Of a stretch of 64,000 nt of DNA, positions 30,215 through 40,379 are shown in pieces. The stretch spans positions 14,284 through 78,283 of the forward strand of contig CAXAMN010006635.1 in the NCBI GenBank assembly GCA_963970005.1, read 5' to 3'. The translations under genes were made by a program, and so were the position numbers. The first letter of the stretch is position 1, and every line of letters begins with the position of its first letter. This DNA is from Durusdinium trenchii (taxonomy: Eukaryota > Sar > Dinophyceae > Suessiales > Symbiodiniaceae). The notes under the pieces were generated by a model, which saw only the letters and a program-made list of their open reading frames with translations, was not told the DNA's origin and did no database searches.

Positions 30215-32808
30215 CCAAAAACAGAACACCAGCACAATTTGTTGAGTGCATGTAGGACACAAGAACCCTGAGTTGGTTGTGAAGGTAGGCAAGCTCTCGT
30301 CTGATTGTCTCCCACGCTTTGCCCCTGGATTTTGTGAAAGGTCCTCAGGTTGTCATGTGGAAACATATGAACAACAACAAAGTAAATTATGTTCTTTAAA
30401 AATGAAAAGTACCAGCTTGTCCAAGGGTCCCAAATGAGGGAGTTCGGCATGTGCTCCTCATAGTGGTCTTTGTGCTTGCTGGCATATTCTGGGAGAGCGA
30501 GGTCAAAGAGGTCAGACATGCCACATGCTTTCACCTCGCACTGCACATGCAAAGTGAGGTGTGGAACAATCTGGGAGAAGAATGATAGAGTAAACAAAAA
30601 CATGTAAGCATCATTACAAAAAAAGAAATCAAACCACAATCAAGATGCAAGCTCTGACTTTTTGAGCACGTACATATCATCTGCATTCATTTTCAGTGGT
30701 TGTAGTGGTGCAATCACTTGGAGAATGTGTCGTAGCTTCGGACCACGCCATCTGTACTTTGCTTTGTCGTAGAAGATCTTGTAGACGCGCACACTGCAAA
30801 GGGGCACAGGAATCGATGGAACATACTATTCACTGATTCACTGTTCATATTTGGTCTTAACTACAGTATAAAAGTTCAATCTGTTTTTTTGACAAGAACA
30901 CTGGTAGTTCTTGTAAACCTGAATGAACAGTCTTGGTCATCCCCACCGGTTCATTGGCTTCCCCCAGCGTTGAGGTGAGATCAATGTCTCTTCGCAAGCA
31001 TATCGTTGAGCAAACTCATCTTTGAGCCACGCGTGAGGAAAGCCAGTAACGTTCTCATGGAGGAACCAATCAAGCCTGAGACTAAAGGTTGCAATCTTGA
31101 AGAACTTGGAAGAGCCTTCCCTTTCATGCACTGCCCCCCTAAAAGATCAAAAAGAAAAACAGGTTTGTGAATGCTCAACATGGAGCTTCTGGTCTTTCTT
31201 GTCTGCCAGCCAGACATCATGGACTTGTCGCTTCTGTGTATTGGCCATGCCTTCATTCTTTCCCATCCTTACTTTGCATGGCTACAGCCATCACGTGCAG
31301 GAGCTAGAGGTCTAGAAAAGACAGAGAAGGAAAAAAACATGATTTCCATTTGTTCCAGGGATCGGGGAAAACAAAACACATGGTGGTCCTTCACACCCAG
31401 CTCTGGAACGTCCAGGTTCACAATGTTGTTTCCGTGGGCACTGCTTTCCATGCGTTCGGCACTGCACTGAAGCTACCTGTGAATTGAGGGTGCCACCAAC
31501 ACTTGAGTACAAAAACCCACACGCAACTAAGACAAAAAGTTACCACTGAAGTCTGCCAAGCTGCAAGTTTTTGCTCTTTGGCTGGCTTGCTAGGATCACG
31601 AGAGAATAACTTAATGTCTTCAAACATGCATCTGTCTGGAAAGTTCGTTGCAATAAACCTTGGTTGAGTTGTTCTTTTTCTGGTTTTGCATGTGCATATG
31701 CAAAACCCTTCAAAACAAAGTATCAAAAGACTTGCACCTTGACAAGCAACAGCCTGGAACCTGGACTGATATCACATGCACGGCCAGTGTTGTAGTCCAG
31801 GGAAAACCCATACCTGCTGTTGCCAAGTACAAACAATTAAAGTGTTTGTGTTTGTGTGGAAACATTAAACACTAAAAAGGAACTAAAACTTGGATGGAAA
31901 CTGATCCATGTCACCGGCGGCGGATGGCAACGCTTAGCTGTTGCAATGCAAATGCGGGAAAGTCACAGCCAGTGAAAAAACCATCCAGGCAGAAACAGCT
32001 GGACTGGAGTGATGACTGCACCTCCTCTGCTCCAAATAGTTGCCTTGCAAAAGTTCCAAAGCATTGATGTCGCAAATTAGAAAACTTGCTACATAACAAA
32101 CCCAAATAAAAACCTTAAAATGTACAAGTGTGAAGCTGAGGGTCTCAAAGCGGATGAGTAGGTTGCTTGCCCACTTCCAGAGCTGCTCATACGCCACTGG
32201 GTTCTGGAGCCTTGGGACTTGGGAGGAGTGAACCCTGAGACAAAATGAACTGGAAGATGTATAACCCAAAAAATATCAAACTTATATCAAAATTCTGAAC
32301 CTGAAGAACATGAACTAAAAAGCGCAACTTAAATCACTATAGGGCACGGAGGTGACATTGCAGCAACCAAATCCCTGTTTGGGGGATCTTTGTCGTCATC
32401 ACGGTCTTCAAGTCTTCCCCGTTTCTTCTTGGGTTGATGTCCTTGGTGTCGGGGTCATGTCATGTCTCTTTTTTTGGCAAACTTCCAAGAAAAGAATAAA
32501 CAACTATCTATAAACAACTTCCAAGAAAAGAATAAATCAGAATAAACGTTGTGAGACAACAGAAGAGTGTCCATCTCCAGGATCCCCACTCTCATGTTCA
32601 TCTGGCTCATCTTGAAAGAGTTCTGCGGTGTCCTCCATTGGAAGACAAACAAACAGTTATATACATATCATGGTGTAAACACTGGTTTACCGGTTCGTTA
32701 AAACAATACAACATGTTTACCGCGCAAACTTTTATTGAACAAACTCTTGTCCTCACCAGATTCTGAATCCAACAATGACCCTCTGCGCTTGAGAGACCGA
32801 GCTGCCAT
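29751..32808 (-). CDS. Cargo gene 1 of the TIR element: cytosine-C5 DNA methyltransferase, multi-exon
   Basis: Ordered C5-methyltransferase motifs occur on successive minus-strand exons. A candidate motif I block CLDGFFTGCDFPAFAL lies near 31950-32010, followed by FIATNFPDRCMFEDI (about 31600-31650). Next is G-C-E-G-P-P-C-V-L-F-S (about 31365-31400), holding the PC with the catalytic Cys. HENVTGF (about 31036-31057) is the ENV block, and ISPQRWGKPMNR followed on the next exon by RVYKIFYDK is motif VIII. LPTFTTNSGFLC (about 30260-30296) is the region near motif IX, and LAGNGMDIPCVGF (about 29850-29890) is motif X with GN. The start is the ATG at 32808 (MAARSLKRRGSLL); the next exon has ELFQDEPDEHESGDPG. 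The stop is the TGA at 29751. At least nine exons are needed. Two intron edges show direct repeats. It methylates cytosine in DNA if active; it may act on the element or host. Confidence 0.8.
30185..30222. repeat. (CAA)n microsatellite in an intron
   Basis: About twelve consecutive CAA units interrupt the methyltransferase gene between the LPTFTTNSGF exon and the next exon. It is read as GTT repeats on the coding strand, in a presumed intron. Confidence 0.9.
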
Positions 32809-33352
32809 GGCTGAAGTCTAAAGGGCGAACTGAACCCTCCAGCCACTGAGAGCAAAAAATCAAAAACCAGCTGTTTTGCTGGCTGGGCTTTGACAGCGCC
32901 TGACATGCATTGACAGAACGCATCCAGAAACAACACCCTCCGTTTTGCCAAAGCACACCAAAACACTGGTACAAAGTGCGAAGGTAGTACAAAGTGTCAA
33001 GGTGCAACGGCTGACTACCCATTCTCAATGGTAGCATTTCCAAGAGAGGGATCTCAGAAAATGTTGTTCCACAATGGAACAGATTTCAGTGCAGCTATGC
33101 ATCCGTGTGCAAAACCTGCGTGAGATAGGTTTTCTCAGATTAGGAGCCACACATCTTCTTATGTATATATATATGTACATGGATCTATCATTTATATAAT
33201 ATATATATATACTTGAGAGACTGTATATTAGATAGAGATGCTATCATTACTTCGAGTTATCCCACCCAGTGCCATTTGTCCTAAGTGCAAAGCACCACGC
33301 AGGTTGCAGAAAGATTTTCTCAGAGACTCTACTCTGGGCTGGTTTGATACAC
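32809..33352. other. Right non-coding end of the TIR element (presumed promoter side)
   Basis: About 540 bp lie upstream of the methyltransferase ATG. The stretch includes an AT-rich segment of TATATA runs at about 33160-33225 and a second copy of the subterminal motif at about 33310-33352. The promoter of the minus-strand genes would be expected here, but no specific element can be named. Confidence 0.4.
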
Positions 33353-33479
33353 ACTTATCTCAGAGTCTTTACTCTGGACTGGTTTTGAGTCACTGAGTCA
33401 TAGAATATGGTAGCTGAGCTTCTGAATCATTGACAGCTGATCATTCTAAATTAACAGCTAGTTACCACGAAATTGACTT
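33353..33479. repeat. Right terminal inverted repeat (127 bp)
   Basis: This is the exact reverse complement of 15648-15774. The outermost bases are ...CCACGAAATTGACTT. Confidence 0.95.
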
Positions 33480-33483
33480 ATGG
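33480..33483. repeat. Target-site duplication ATGG (right) of nested TIR element
   Basis: It matches 15644-15647. The TIR supplies the TAA stop (complement of 33478-33480) that truncates pol here. Confidence 0.9.
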
Positions 33484-36400
33484 ATCGACTTCCCAGTGAT
33501 CACACTTATCCCCCCGTTTACCGTGCTTCTTCAACTTGGCATCAGTTTCCACCGTGCGAGAGGTTTGTACTCCCCCCGCCTGCCGGATGACTTGCCAAAG
33601 ACAGGAGGATGGAAGTCCAACCATTCTCATTGAGAGGTTTGCAGAAACAACCTCTGCTTCAGTGGAACTCATTGCCGTTGAAGTTTGCTTTTTAGAAAAT
33701 GCGGTCAACGGGAAATATGTGTTAGGCCCAACCATGGCCAATATGCAACCCGATGTGGACCGAGAATCATGTTCTCCCGCATGGTCACTGTCAGCAAACA
33801 GCCACAGTTTGCATTTCTCGGGTGCATCACCGATAAAGGAAGTCATCTTGTGATCCAATGTGCAATGAATGTATGACATGAGGCGATGCAATGCGACATC
33901 ACAATCATGAGACCACTTAGTCACCCTACTGGCCAAGCCTTGTGTTGCTCTCAATAAGTCATATCTTGCCATCCTCGCGGCAAAGAGTACTTTCATGAGA
34001 ACGCGACTGGCAATGGCCTGGAGTTCCCCCCGGCTTTCGGCTTCGTCAGCCACGGGTCTGGCTATTTTATCATCATGAAACGGAGTTGATACCTTTTTGT
34101 ACTTGACTTCACGAGGTACCAATTCTTCGTATCTAGTCAGACACTGTTCGAGGAAACCCTTCATGTCGTATGTGACCGTGGTAACAGGTACATTCATGCA
34201 TGGCTGGTTGTCTTCCAGTTGGTCAAGGAATGTGAATCCCTGAGCCCTTGCTGCTTTCTTTGCCTGACCTTTGTCACGAAGTCTTTTGACTGCAGCTACG
34301 GCGACCCGTGGGTTGGACACACTCCGGTCGATGAAGTAGGTTTCCCCTGTCCACCAAAACGGAAGTCCAGTTTGCTTGCATGTCTCCAAATCATGCCAAA
34401 GTTCCGAGTACACTCCCCCCGGATCCCTGGCACCATCTCCCGATGTGCATGGTAACGCAATAGTGCAACGAATGCTACCGGGTTCAAATCCTAGAGCGTC
34501 AGTCGGCCGAACATCAAATCGCTTTCTAGGTTGAACGTGGTGGTGAACAAATGTACCATGTTCAGGGAAATGCGTCCAGTAGTCCTCAGTCCTTGCTACA
34601 GAAGCTGCAGGCACGTTTGAGGCGTCCTGGATAGAATGATCAAAAACATGGGCGAAGGGATGACGCTCAACAGGAAGTTTGACCTCATGTTGAACGATAT
34701 GTTCACATCCAAGATACCTACCGACGTCTTCGGGAGGATCCATTTCGATGTGCTCACCTATGAGCTTCCATCCCTCATCATGGTTTTCCCTGGGTCCCGC
34801 CAACTTAAAGTCGTCGACGTATACCGCGAGGAGCAGTCTCAATCGTTCGTGCCAAAACATGGATGGCCAGCACTCAGGGTGGAGTGCTTTGAATCCAACC
34901 TTGATCAGACACGACTCACAATGTCGCTCCCAAAAGCCCCCCGAATCAGGGTGTCCGTATAATGCCAAGACGAGCCTGATAACGGGGTCTTTGTATTTAC
35001 CAACCCACTCCTTAGGCCAACGGTTTCGCGGGATGCGAATCCATGTTTCTGGGCCTTTCAGTGTGGTTTGGGTGTACGCCTGCTTGCCATCACCCTGGCT
35101 AATCCGGTTCCCCGGAGCAGATCCATAGCAATCCAACGCTTTGGCTGCTTCCATGTTCGCAGGCGATGAACCAAGTTCTGCAAACAATGCCGTCTCAGAA
35201 GACTCATCCTTAACATTGTTGCCTTGGAACACCGTTCTACCCTTGAACTTTCTGAGGGGGTTGCCTTTCTCTAACTCGCTACCCTTCTCAACACATAGCT
35301 GCCATAGCTCAAAGATCTTTCCTACGTGAACCTTTTCACCAGTGCGCCTAGCTTCACTAGCAACATGTTCCCATTCCTGAACAGTGTTATACCACCAGGC
35401 TGGTTTGCTCTCAAGTTTGTTCCATTCAAGATCGAGTGAAGCCTGAGCAGCAGGATTTTCACCGACCTCCTTTGGACCTACCGGTCTGGCGACAAGTGCG
35501 TTCAAGATCATATCTTTCACGAGTTCATGTGCTGTGGCTAGTCTGTCGCGGTGGTCACGTTTGATCACCTCTTTAACAGGCATAGCAGGAACGTCATCAT
35601 TTTGGTCAACCCGATCCCTCGGGGAAGAAGGATCATTGTTGTTCAAATTATTGACCTTTGCGGCAGCGGCTTTGAACTTCTTTCTCGCTTCTTCAAGCTC
35701 GTATCTTCTAATCTCTTTCTCACGAGCTGCCTTTGAAGCGGCCTTCCAAAGAAAGGATGGAACATCTGGTGGTTTGGAAGTGCCTTTGTATTTCCTAGTT
35801 TTATATCCCCCCGCGCTGTAGAATGATGACCCCTCTTTTGGGATTGAGGTCACCTCACCTGTAACAGGATCAACAACCTCAACCATGTCTTCAGGTGGAA
35901 CGCCTTCGAAAGGATCCTTGGGTGGATCTTTGGGCTTACCGGATGAGGATGATGAGGAACCTCCTTTGCCCTCTTCATCTTCACCAGGATCATAAATCCC
36001 ACTCTCGAACGCATCCTTCTTTGAGTGATCAACCATTCCATCAGTCGAAGGGACTTTAACTACTTTGCCACTTTCCATCGGACCTTTGTCAATCAACTCC
36101 TCCACAGGTTTTGCATCCTCATCTTCCGGCTTTGGAGGATCGTCCGATATCATGTAGCATGGAATGCGACCCTCACGGATAGCATTATACCTGTCTTTCA
36201 GTGGAAACACAAAATCTCCGTCAGGCAATGCGAGTTTGTTCGTTCCAACCCATGGCACACTACTATCAAAGTTGTTGTCCATCACCTCTTTGAGAGGGAG
36301 AACAAGAAACTCTTTTCTCCATGAGAATTCAGGGTGAATTTTATATCCCAAAAATACTCCTGGAAGTGAAGTAGGATCGAATTTCAATTTTTCTTTGGTT

Positions 36401-36816
36401 TTGGTTTTTGGTCCGGTCCAATAGTCAACCCTCACTCCAAAAGGAATCATTGGTCCCTTGAACTTCTCATCGAACCTGAGTTGCCATGGTGTTCGAGCCT
36501 CCTGATCACCGAGTATGTTGTGCGCCATGCAACAATGTCTGGCGGCATGCGTCCAGTATGTATGGTGCAAACCCGCTTGTTCAAGGTTGATACGAGTTCC
36601 ATCAAGAACGGATCGAATACTTCTCTCTGCTTGAGCATTGCTCTTGGAGATGTAGGGAACACTTGTAACGTGTCTCCATTTCAATTCTGATGCTGCTTTG
36701 ACAAGCTCTTCTGCATTGTCTGAGTAGAACACACCAATGTCATCCCGTCCCCGGGTGAAGTGCTTCAATGCAAGAACACAATCTCTAGTCGTTTTCCTAG
36801 CCGACGGATAATACAT
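33481..36816 (-). CDS. Pol: integrase core, reverse transcriptase, first part of RNase H
   Basis: The upstream half of pol is cut by the nested element. Integrase: YSDNAEE (catalytic D33) and NAQAERSIR (catalytic E64); the first Asp lies in the preceding frame. A Ser/Lys/Asp/Glu-rich linker follows (about 230-400). RT: motif A D-G-K-Q-A-Y-T-Q (about 576-583), A-L-Y-G-H-P-D-S-G-G (618-627) and YVDD (666-669), with the domain at about 515-715. RNase H: W-L-F-A-D-S-D-H-A-G and S-S-T-E-A-E-V-V give the first Asp and the Glu, while the third Asp is at 15.3 kb on the other side of the insert. The reading frame would continue from EVDP straight into the 15647 side with the insert absent. The first ATG (36816) is inside the integrase domain, so this is not a separate protein but the +1-shifted continuation of the previous frame. 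Confidence 0.95.
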
Positions 36817-37906
36817 ATCTAAAGTCCGTAGCTATGTCCTTAATGACTAGAGCGTTTCTTGAACCATCGATAGCCTCTTCTTCATCATCCCGAAGAATGA
36901 GATGATCAGCAGTGATGTGATCACCAAATTTGTCAGCATCGACAGTTTCGGATCCTCCCTTCTTGTACGATGGTGGCTTAGTCATCTTAGCCCTTGAACA
37001 TGTCGTGCAAAAAGGGTTCTTAGGAACATGCGTCAACAAATGTGCAAGCGACTTTGCTTCCCGCCTCAAGGCTTGTTCACCACGATCACGCTTTTCCGCT
37101 GGTGGATCGGGGACTAACCTGGCATCGACTGCTTCGGGTTCTGCTTCCGCAGACTCATGGGGTGCTTCCTCTACACTAGGTGATGTAGGAATCGGAATGT
37201 ACGAAGACTTGCCGTTCCCGGAAGCATGTTCTTCATACTTGTGTCCGATAGCAGTCATAGCCATACCACTGGTTGATGGTAAATAAGGAACATAGTCTTT
37301 CACTTGAAGTTTGATCCTCTGCCCATTTGGCTTTTTGAAATATGGTATATCATTTGACGGCCAAATGAATGACCAATCATGATCAATACATAATTGTCCC
37401 ACGGATATCACTGCCGGACTATCATCAAGTACGTATGGTTTTGCAGTGATTCCCAATAAGGGAATATCGAGATTAGCCTGATCATTAGCCTGGAATACTC
37501 CGTTAGCTGTGAGAAGACTAACCGGTTTCGAGGATTCGAACACTTCGTTGCGATTGACCATTTCCCTAGATACCAGATCATTCGCACTGCCAGTATCTGC
37601 AATCCATGCGATCTCGGTTGCAGGCACTGTGACCTGTTGGTTCTTAAAACAATGCTTGCATCCCATTTCCGAATCGCAAAGATAGCAACAACGTGCCTCG
37701 ATGCCATTCAACTCGTTTGAAACAGCTCTGCTCAAACGTTCTGCTGCAATGCATGCATCTTCAGATGCCATTTCCAAAACTTCAGCGTTTCCTTTATGGC
37801 CTATTGGGAAACTGACATGCTTTCTTTGTTTTCGCGCAACAACTGGAAACATTAAAGAATTAATTGCCATGAACCACGTGTTTAAAAACTTCTGGTTTGT
37901 CAGCAA
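36797..37906 (-). CDS. Protease and N-terminal integrase
   Basis: Aspartic protease: I-A-W-I-A-D-T-G-S-A-N-D (D104-T-G), preceded by a Cys-rich segment C-C-Y-L-C...C-K-H-C (73-86). The integrase zinc region is H-L-L-T-H-V...C-T-T-C, followed by D-H-I-T-A-D-H-L with the first catalytic Asp. The frame is +1 relative to gag, with a 47-nt overlap at 37860-37906. Its listed start is a CTG, so it is probably reached by frameshifting or is part of a fused Gag-Pol. At its 3' end, ...DFRYV continues in sense as YPSARKTT of the next frame if one T near 36803 is skipped, which indicates a single-base insertion or a recoding site. Confidence 0.9.
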   Translation of the reverse strand: MLTNQKFLNTWFMAINSLMFPVVARKQRKHVSFPIGHKGNAEVLEMASEDACIAAERLSRAVSNELNGIEARCCYLCDSEMGCKHCFKNQQVTVPATEIAWIADTGSANDLVSREMVNRNEVFESSKPVSLLTANGVFQANDQANLDIPLLGITAKPYVLDDSPAVISVGQLCIDHDWSFIWPSNDIPYFKKPNGQRIKLQVKDYVPYLPSTSGMAMTAIGHKYEEHASGNGKSSYIPIPTSPSVEEAPHESAEAEPEAVDARLVPDPPAEKRDRGEQALRREAKSLAHLLTHVPKNPFCTTCSRAKMTKPPSYKKGGSETVDADKFGDHITADHLILRDDEEEAIDGSRNALVIKDIATDFRYVLSVG

Positions 37907-40292
37907 AAGAAAGGCACTTCACTTTTCCCCGTCCTGACGAAGATGATGGGGAAGAACTGGTGGCAGGTGTAGCAACCATGGCCACGCTTTCCAACGGGCA
38001 TCTGATAGTAGCAGACTGTGATGATGAGACCGCAGTAGCTAAGACCAGAGTGCGCAGCAGGCAAACAGCGGCTGGGTTAGAAGGAGCACCTTTCCCACCT
38101 TTGGATTTCTGGCTACCGCCAGAACCGTTGGAGCCACGAGAAGTACTTCGTTTCTTCTTCTCTCTTTTCTCCTTCTTCTTCTTCTTTCGTTTCTTTCGGT
38201 CGTCACTTGGTGCGGGTGTAGAAGAACGATCGGGATGTTTGAAAGCACAATTCTTTCCCCGGTGACAGTCACCAGATTTCCAAAACTTGCAAACTTCCGA
38301 TCTTGATCCCGGAGTCAACGACCTTCCACGTGAAGAAGAAGATCTACCCTTTCCACCACCTTTGGGCCTTCCTTTGCTGGATTCACGGGGTTTCTCATGC
38401 TTGAATGGGCAGTCGCGCCTACTGCACTTTCCTTTGTTCTGAAACTCATAGCAAACACCTTTCAGCTTTTTGTCACTTGGGTCAATGACAGGAGCTGCAG
38501 GGTCTTTACCTCCAAGACTACGCTTCGTGGCATCCCTCATCTTTTCCAAACGTTTCCTTTCAAGGTATGCCTTGGCTGACTTGATCAAAAAGTCGTAAGT
38601 CTTTTCGGCACTCCCTTCCGAGGCGCGTTCGTAGATGGCAAGATCATGAGCTAAAGGCTTAAAGTTCTTCACAGCAAGATGAAAATATGCCTCAAGCCAT
38701 TTCTTGTCAACTTCCGTTCGCATCCCCGCAATAACAGACTCCCATCGCGTGACAAAACCTTTCAGGTCCTCGTTCACCATCTTAACACATATAAGATCTT
38801 CAACATCGTAAATAGCACCGTGTTTGATGGATGTAGCAAAGTACTCATGGAACAACAGTAGAATTTGTCGTCCCTTAATCGGTTCCTTTGCTTTCTCTTT
38901 GGTCTCCTTAAACGTGTTCAGTTGGCGAGCAAGGTCCCCCTCCGCACAGTTCGTGAGACTTGAAAGAAGTTTTGCATCCAGCGTGATGAAACCCTCAGAG
39001 TCATCCAGGTCCTTAGTGGTCACGGCGTCTTCATAAACCTTACCTAGCCATAACCTGGCCTTGTCCGGCTTAGCGGACGCCGCTGACACATTGTCCCGAA
39101 CTTTAATTCGCCAATCTCTATACCTTTCAGGTGTAGGAAACTTGGGAATGAGGATCTTTTCGGCCTCTTTGGCCCTCTGTTCACGATCCTCTTTCTTCAT
39201 CTTCCTCAAATGCTTCCTAACCTTACGGGCAAAGGATGAATCCTCAGAAGACGAGCTCGACGATGAAGGTGACTCGGACGGTGAAGGTGACCCCTTTTTG
39301 TTTTTCTTTTTGTTCTTTTTGCGGGGTGATCTGCCACGCTTCTCTTCCTTGTCATCTTTCTTCTTCTTCTTTTTGTCTTTCTTGCTCTTCTTCTTGTCAT
39401 CGGATGAAGACGAACTTGATGAACTGGGATGATCTGGAGGACCACCTCCAGCTACCTTCGGAGCATTAACTGCTCCACTCGCAAGAGCATCACGGTAGGG
39501 CTCGCCTGAACTATCAGTCATTGATTTTTGCATTGGTCGATATGGTTGACCAAGAGGTAGCTCGTTTGAACCCATTGGACCTGGAAGAGTTGTCCTGAGG
39601 TTAGCCGGTGTTCCAGCAGGCTCATAGTTCCCTTGAGCGGATGTTTCCATCTTCTCTCGAAGCTCTCTTATGAGCTCTGTTTGTGTTCTCAACTCTTCTC
39701 TCAGCTGCGATTCACGGCTCTGTGCTTGTTGTTGTAGTTCTGTCAAGTTGTGATTGTATAGTTGAGCTTCAGTCAACGCAGCATTCTTAATAACTGCTTC
39801 TTGTGCGTTCATCTTAGCTTGCTCATTTGCAGCCCAAGATGCAGCTCTTCGTTCTTGTAACTCGAGTTGCTCCTTGACATGGTCGTGTGCCTCGCGGTGA
39901 ATAGCTTCCACTGTCTTTTTCACTTCTTCATCTTTCTTGGACATCAGTTCCCTGTGTCGCGCTTCTGCAAGTTGTGCGACTTCAGCGGACTTGTCCAGGT
40001 TGACGTTGATCATTCTTTGATCGTGGAAGTTTGCCGTTTGATTAATGACTTGTCTCGAATCATTGTATGTACTCGACGGAACAAAGGCAGGGCTCGTGGG
40101 AGACAAGATAACAGCACCAGTCGATGTAGCTGGTGGCAACACGTTCCCATGTGCTTCAACCAATGCATCATCATCATGCTCTGAGGTGAAGACTTCCGTC
40201 TGTACATATGACCCATTCTCATCGGCATCACCGACTCTTGACCTCGATCGATCCGTGCCATCTCGAATTGGTTCGAAGGGCCTATCCGCCAT
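37860..40292 (-). CDS. Gag polyprotein with two CCCH zinc fingers, 810 aa
   Basis: The ATG at 40292 is the first after an 87-nt leader. An N-terminal coiled-coil-like, Gln/Glu/Arg-rich region (about 70-220) is followed by a Ser/Lys-rich low-complexity segment. The capsid-like core runs from PKFPTPERYRDWRIKVRDNV to about residue 570. Two zinc fingers of CCCH spacing follow, CYEFQNKGKCSRRDCPFKH (about 613-631) and CKFWKSGDCHRGKNCAFKH (about 666-684). Copia Gag proteins normally carry CCHC knuckles, so CCCH fingers are unusual, though they would still bind RNA. The region between and after the fingers is Arg/Ser/Lys-rich. Confidence 0.9.
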   Translation of the reverse strand: MADRPFEPIRDGTDRSRSRVGDADENGSYVQTEVFTSEHDDDALVEAHGNVLPPATSTGAVILSPTSPAFVPSSTYNDSRQVINQTANFHDQRMINVNLDKSAEVAQLAEARHRELMSKKDEEVKKTVEAIHREAHDHVKEQLELQERRAASWAANEQAKMNAQEAVIKNAALTEAQLYNHNLTELQQQAQSRESQLREELRTQTELIRELREKMETSAQGNYEPAGTPANLRTTLPGPMGSNELPLGQPYRPMQKSMTDSSGEPYRDALASGAVNAPKVAGGGPPDHPSSSSSSSSDDKKKSKKDKKKKKKDDKEEKRGRSPRKKNKKKNKKGSPSPSESPSSSSSSSEDSSFARKVRKHLRKMKKEDREQRAKEAEKILIPKFPTPERYRDWRIKVRDNVSAASAKPDKARLWLGKVYEDAVTTKDLDDSEGFITLDAKLLSSLTNCAEGDLARQLNTFKETKEKAKEPIKGRQILLLFHEYFATSIKHGAIYDVEDLICVKMVNEDLKGFVTRWESVIAGMRTEVDKKWLEAYFHLAVKNFKPLAHDLAIYERASEGSAEKTYDFLIKSAKAYLERKRLEKMRDATKRSLGGKDPAAPVIDPSDKKLKGVCYEFQNKGKCSRRDCPFKHEKPRESSKGRPKGGGKGRSSSSRGRSLTPGSRSEVCKFWKSGDCHRGKNCAFKHPDRSSTPAPSDDRKKRKKKKKEKREKKKRSTSRGSNGSGGSQKSKGGKGAPSNPAAVCLLRTLVLATAVSSSQSATIRCPLESVAMVATPATSSSPSSSSGRGKVKCLSFADKPEVFKHVVHGN

Positions 40293-40367
40293 GCCACCTC
40301 ACGTTTGCGCAGAACGAGGGTGGGTAGGTGACACAGCTAGGATGGCGCGTACCGCTCTTTGGCGATA

Positions 40368-40379
40368 CGGCTGATAACC
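40368..40379 (-). promoter_or_regulatory. Putative tRNA primer-binding site
   Basis: Immediately inside the 5' LTR the minus strand reads GGTTATCAGCCG. Position and the GGT-TATCAG content fit a primer-binding site, but the leading T expected opposite the tRNA 3' A is missing or shared with the LTR end. The tRNA partner cannot be named. Confidence 0.5.

Larger units (their letters stand above)
15648..33479 (-). mobile_element. 17.8-kb TIR DNA transposon nested in RNase H of the retrotransposon
   Basis: Perfect 127-bp terminal inverted repeats begin AAGTCAATTTCGTGG at both ends and are flanked by a 4-bp target duplication ATGG. Internally there are three intron-bearing genes, all on the minus strand: cytosine-C5 methyltransferase, transposase-like protein and a long unknown gene. 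The superfamily is not settled. A 4-bp duplication has been described for several groups, and the transposase motifs do not clearly match any well-known family. Identical TIRs and its position inside an element with identical LTRs make it a young insertion. Confidence 0.9.

Noticed and set aside
37860-37906. Possible -1 slippery heptamer in the gag/protease overlap
   Set aside because: The protease frame is +1 relative to gag, and the T/A run is not a proper heptamer in the gag frame.
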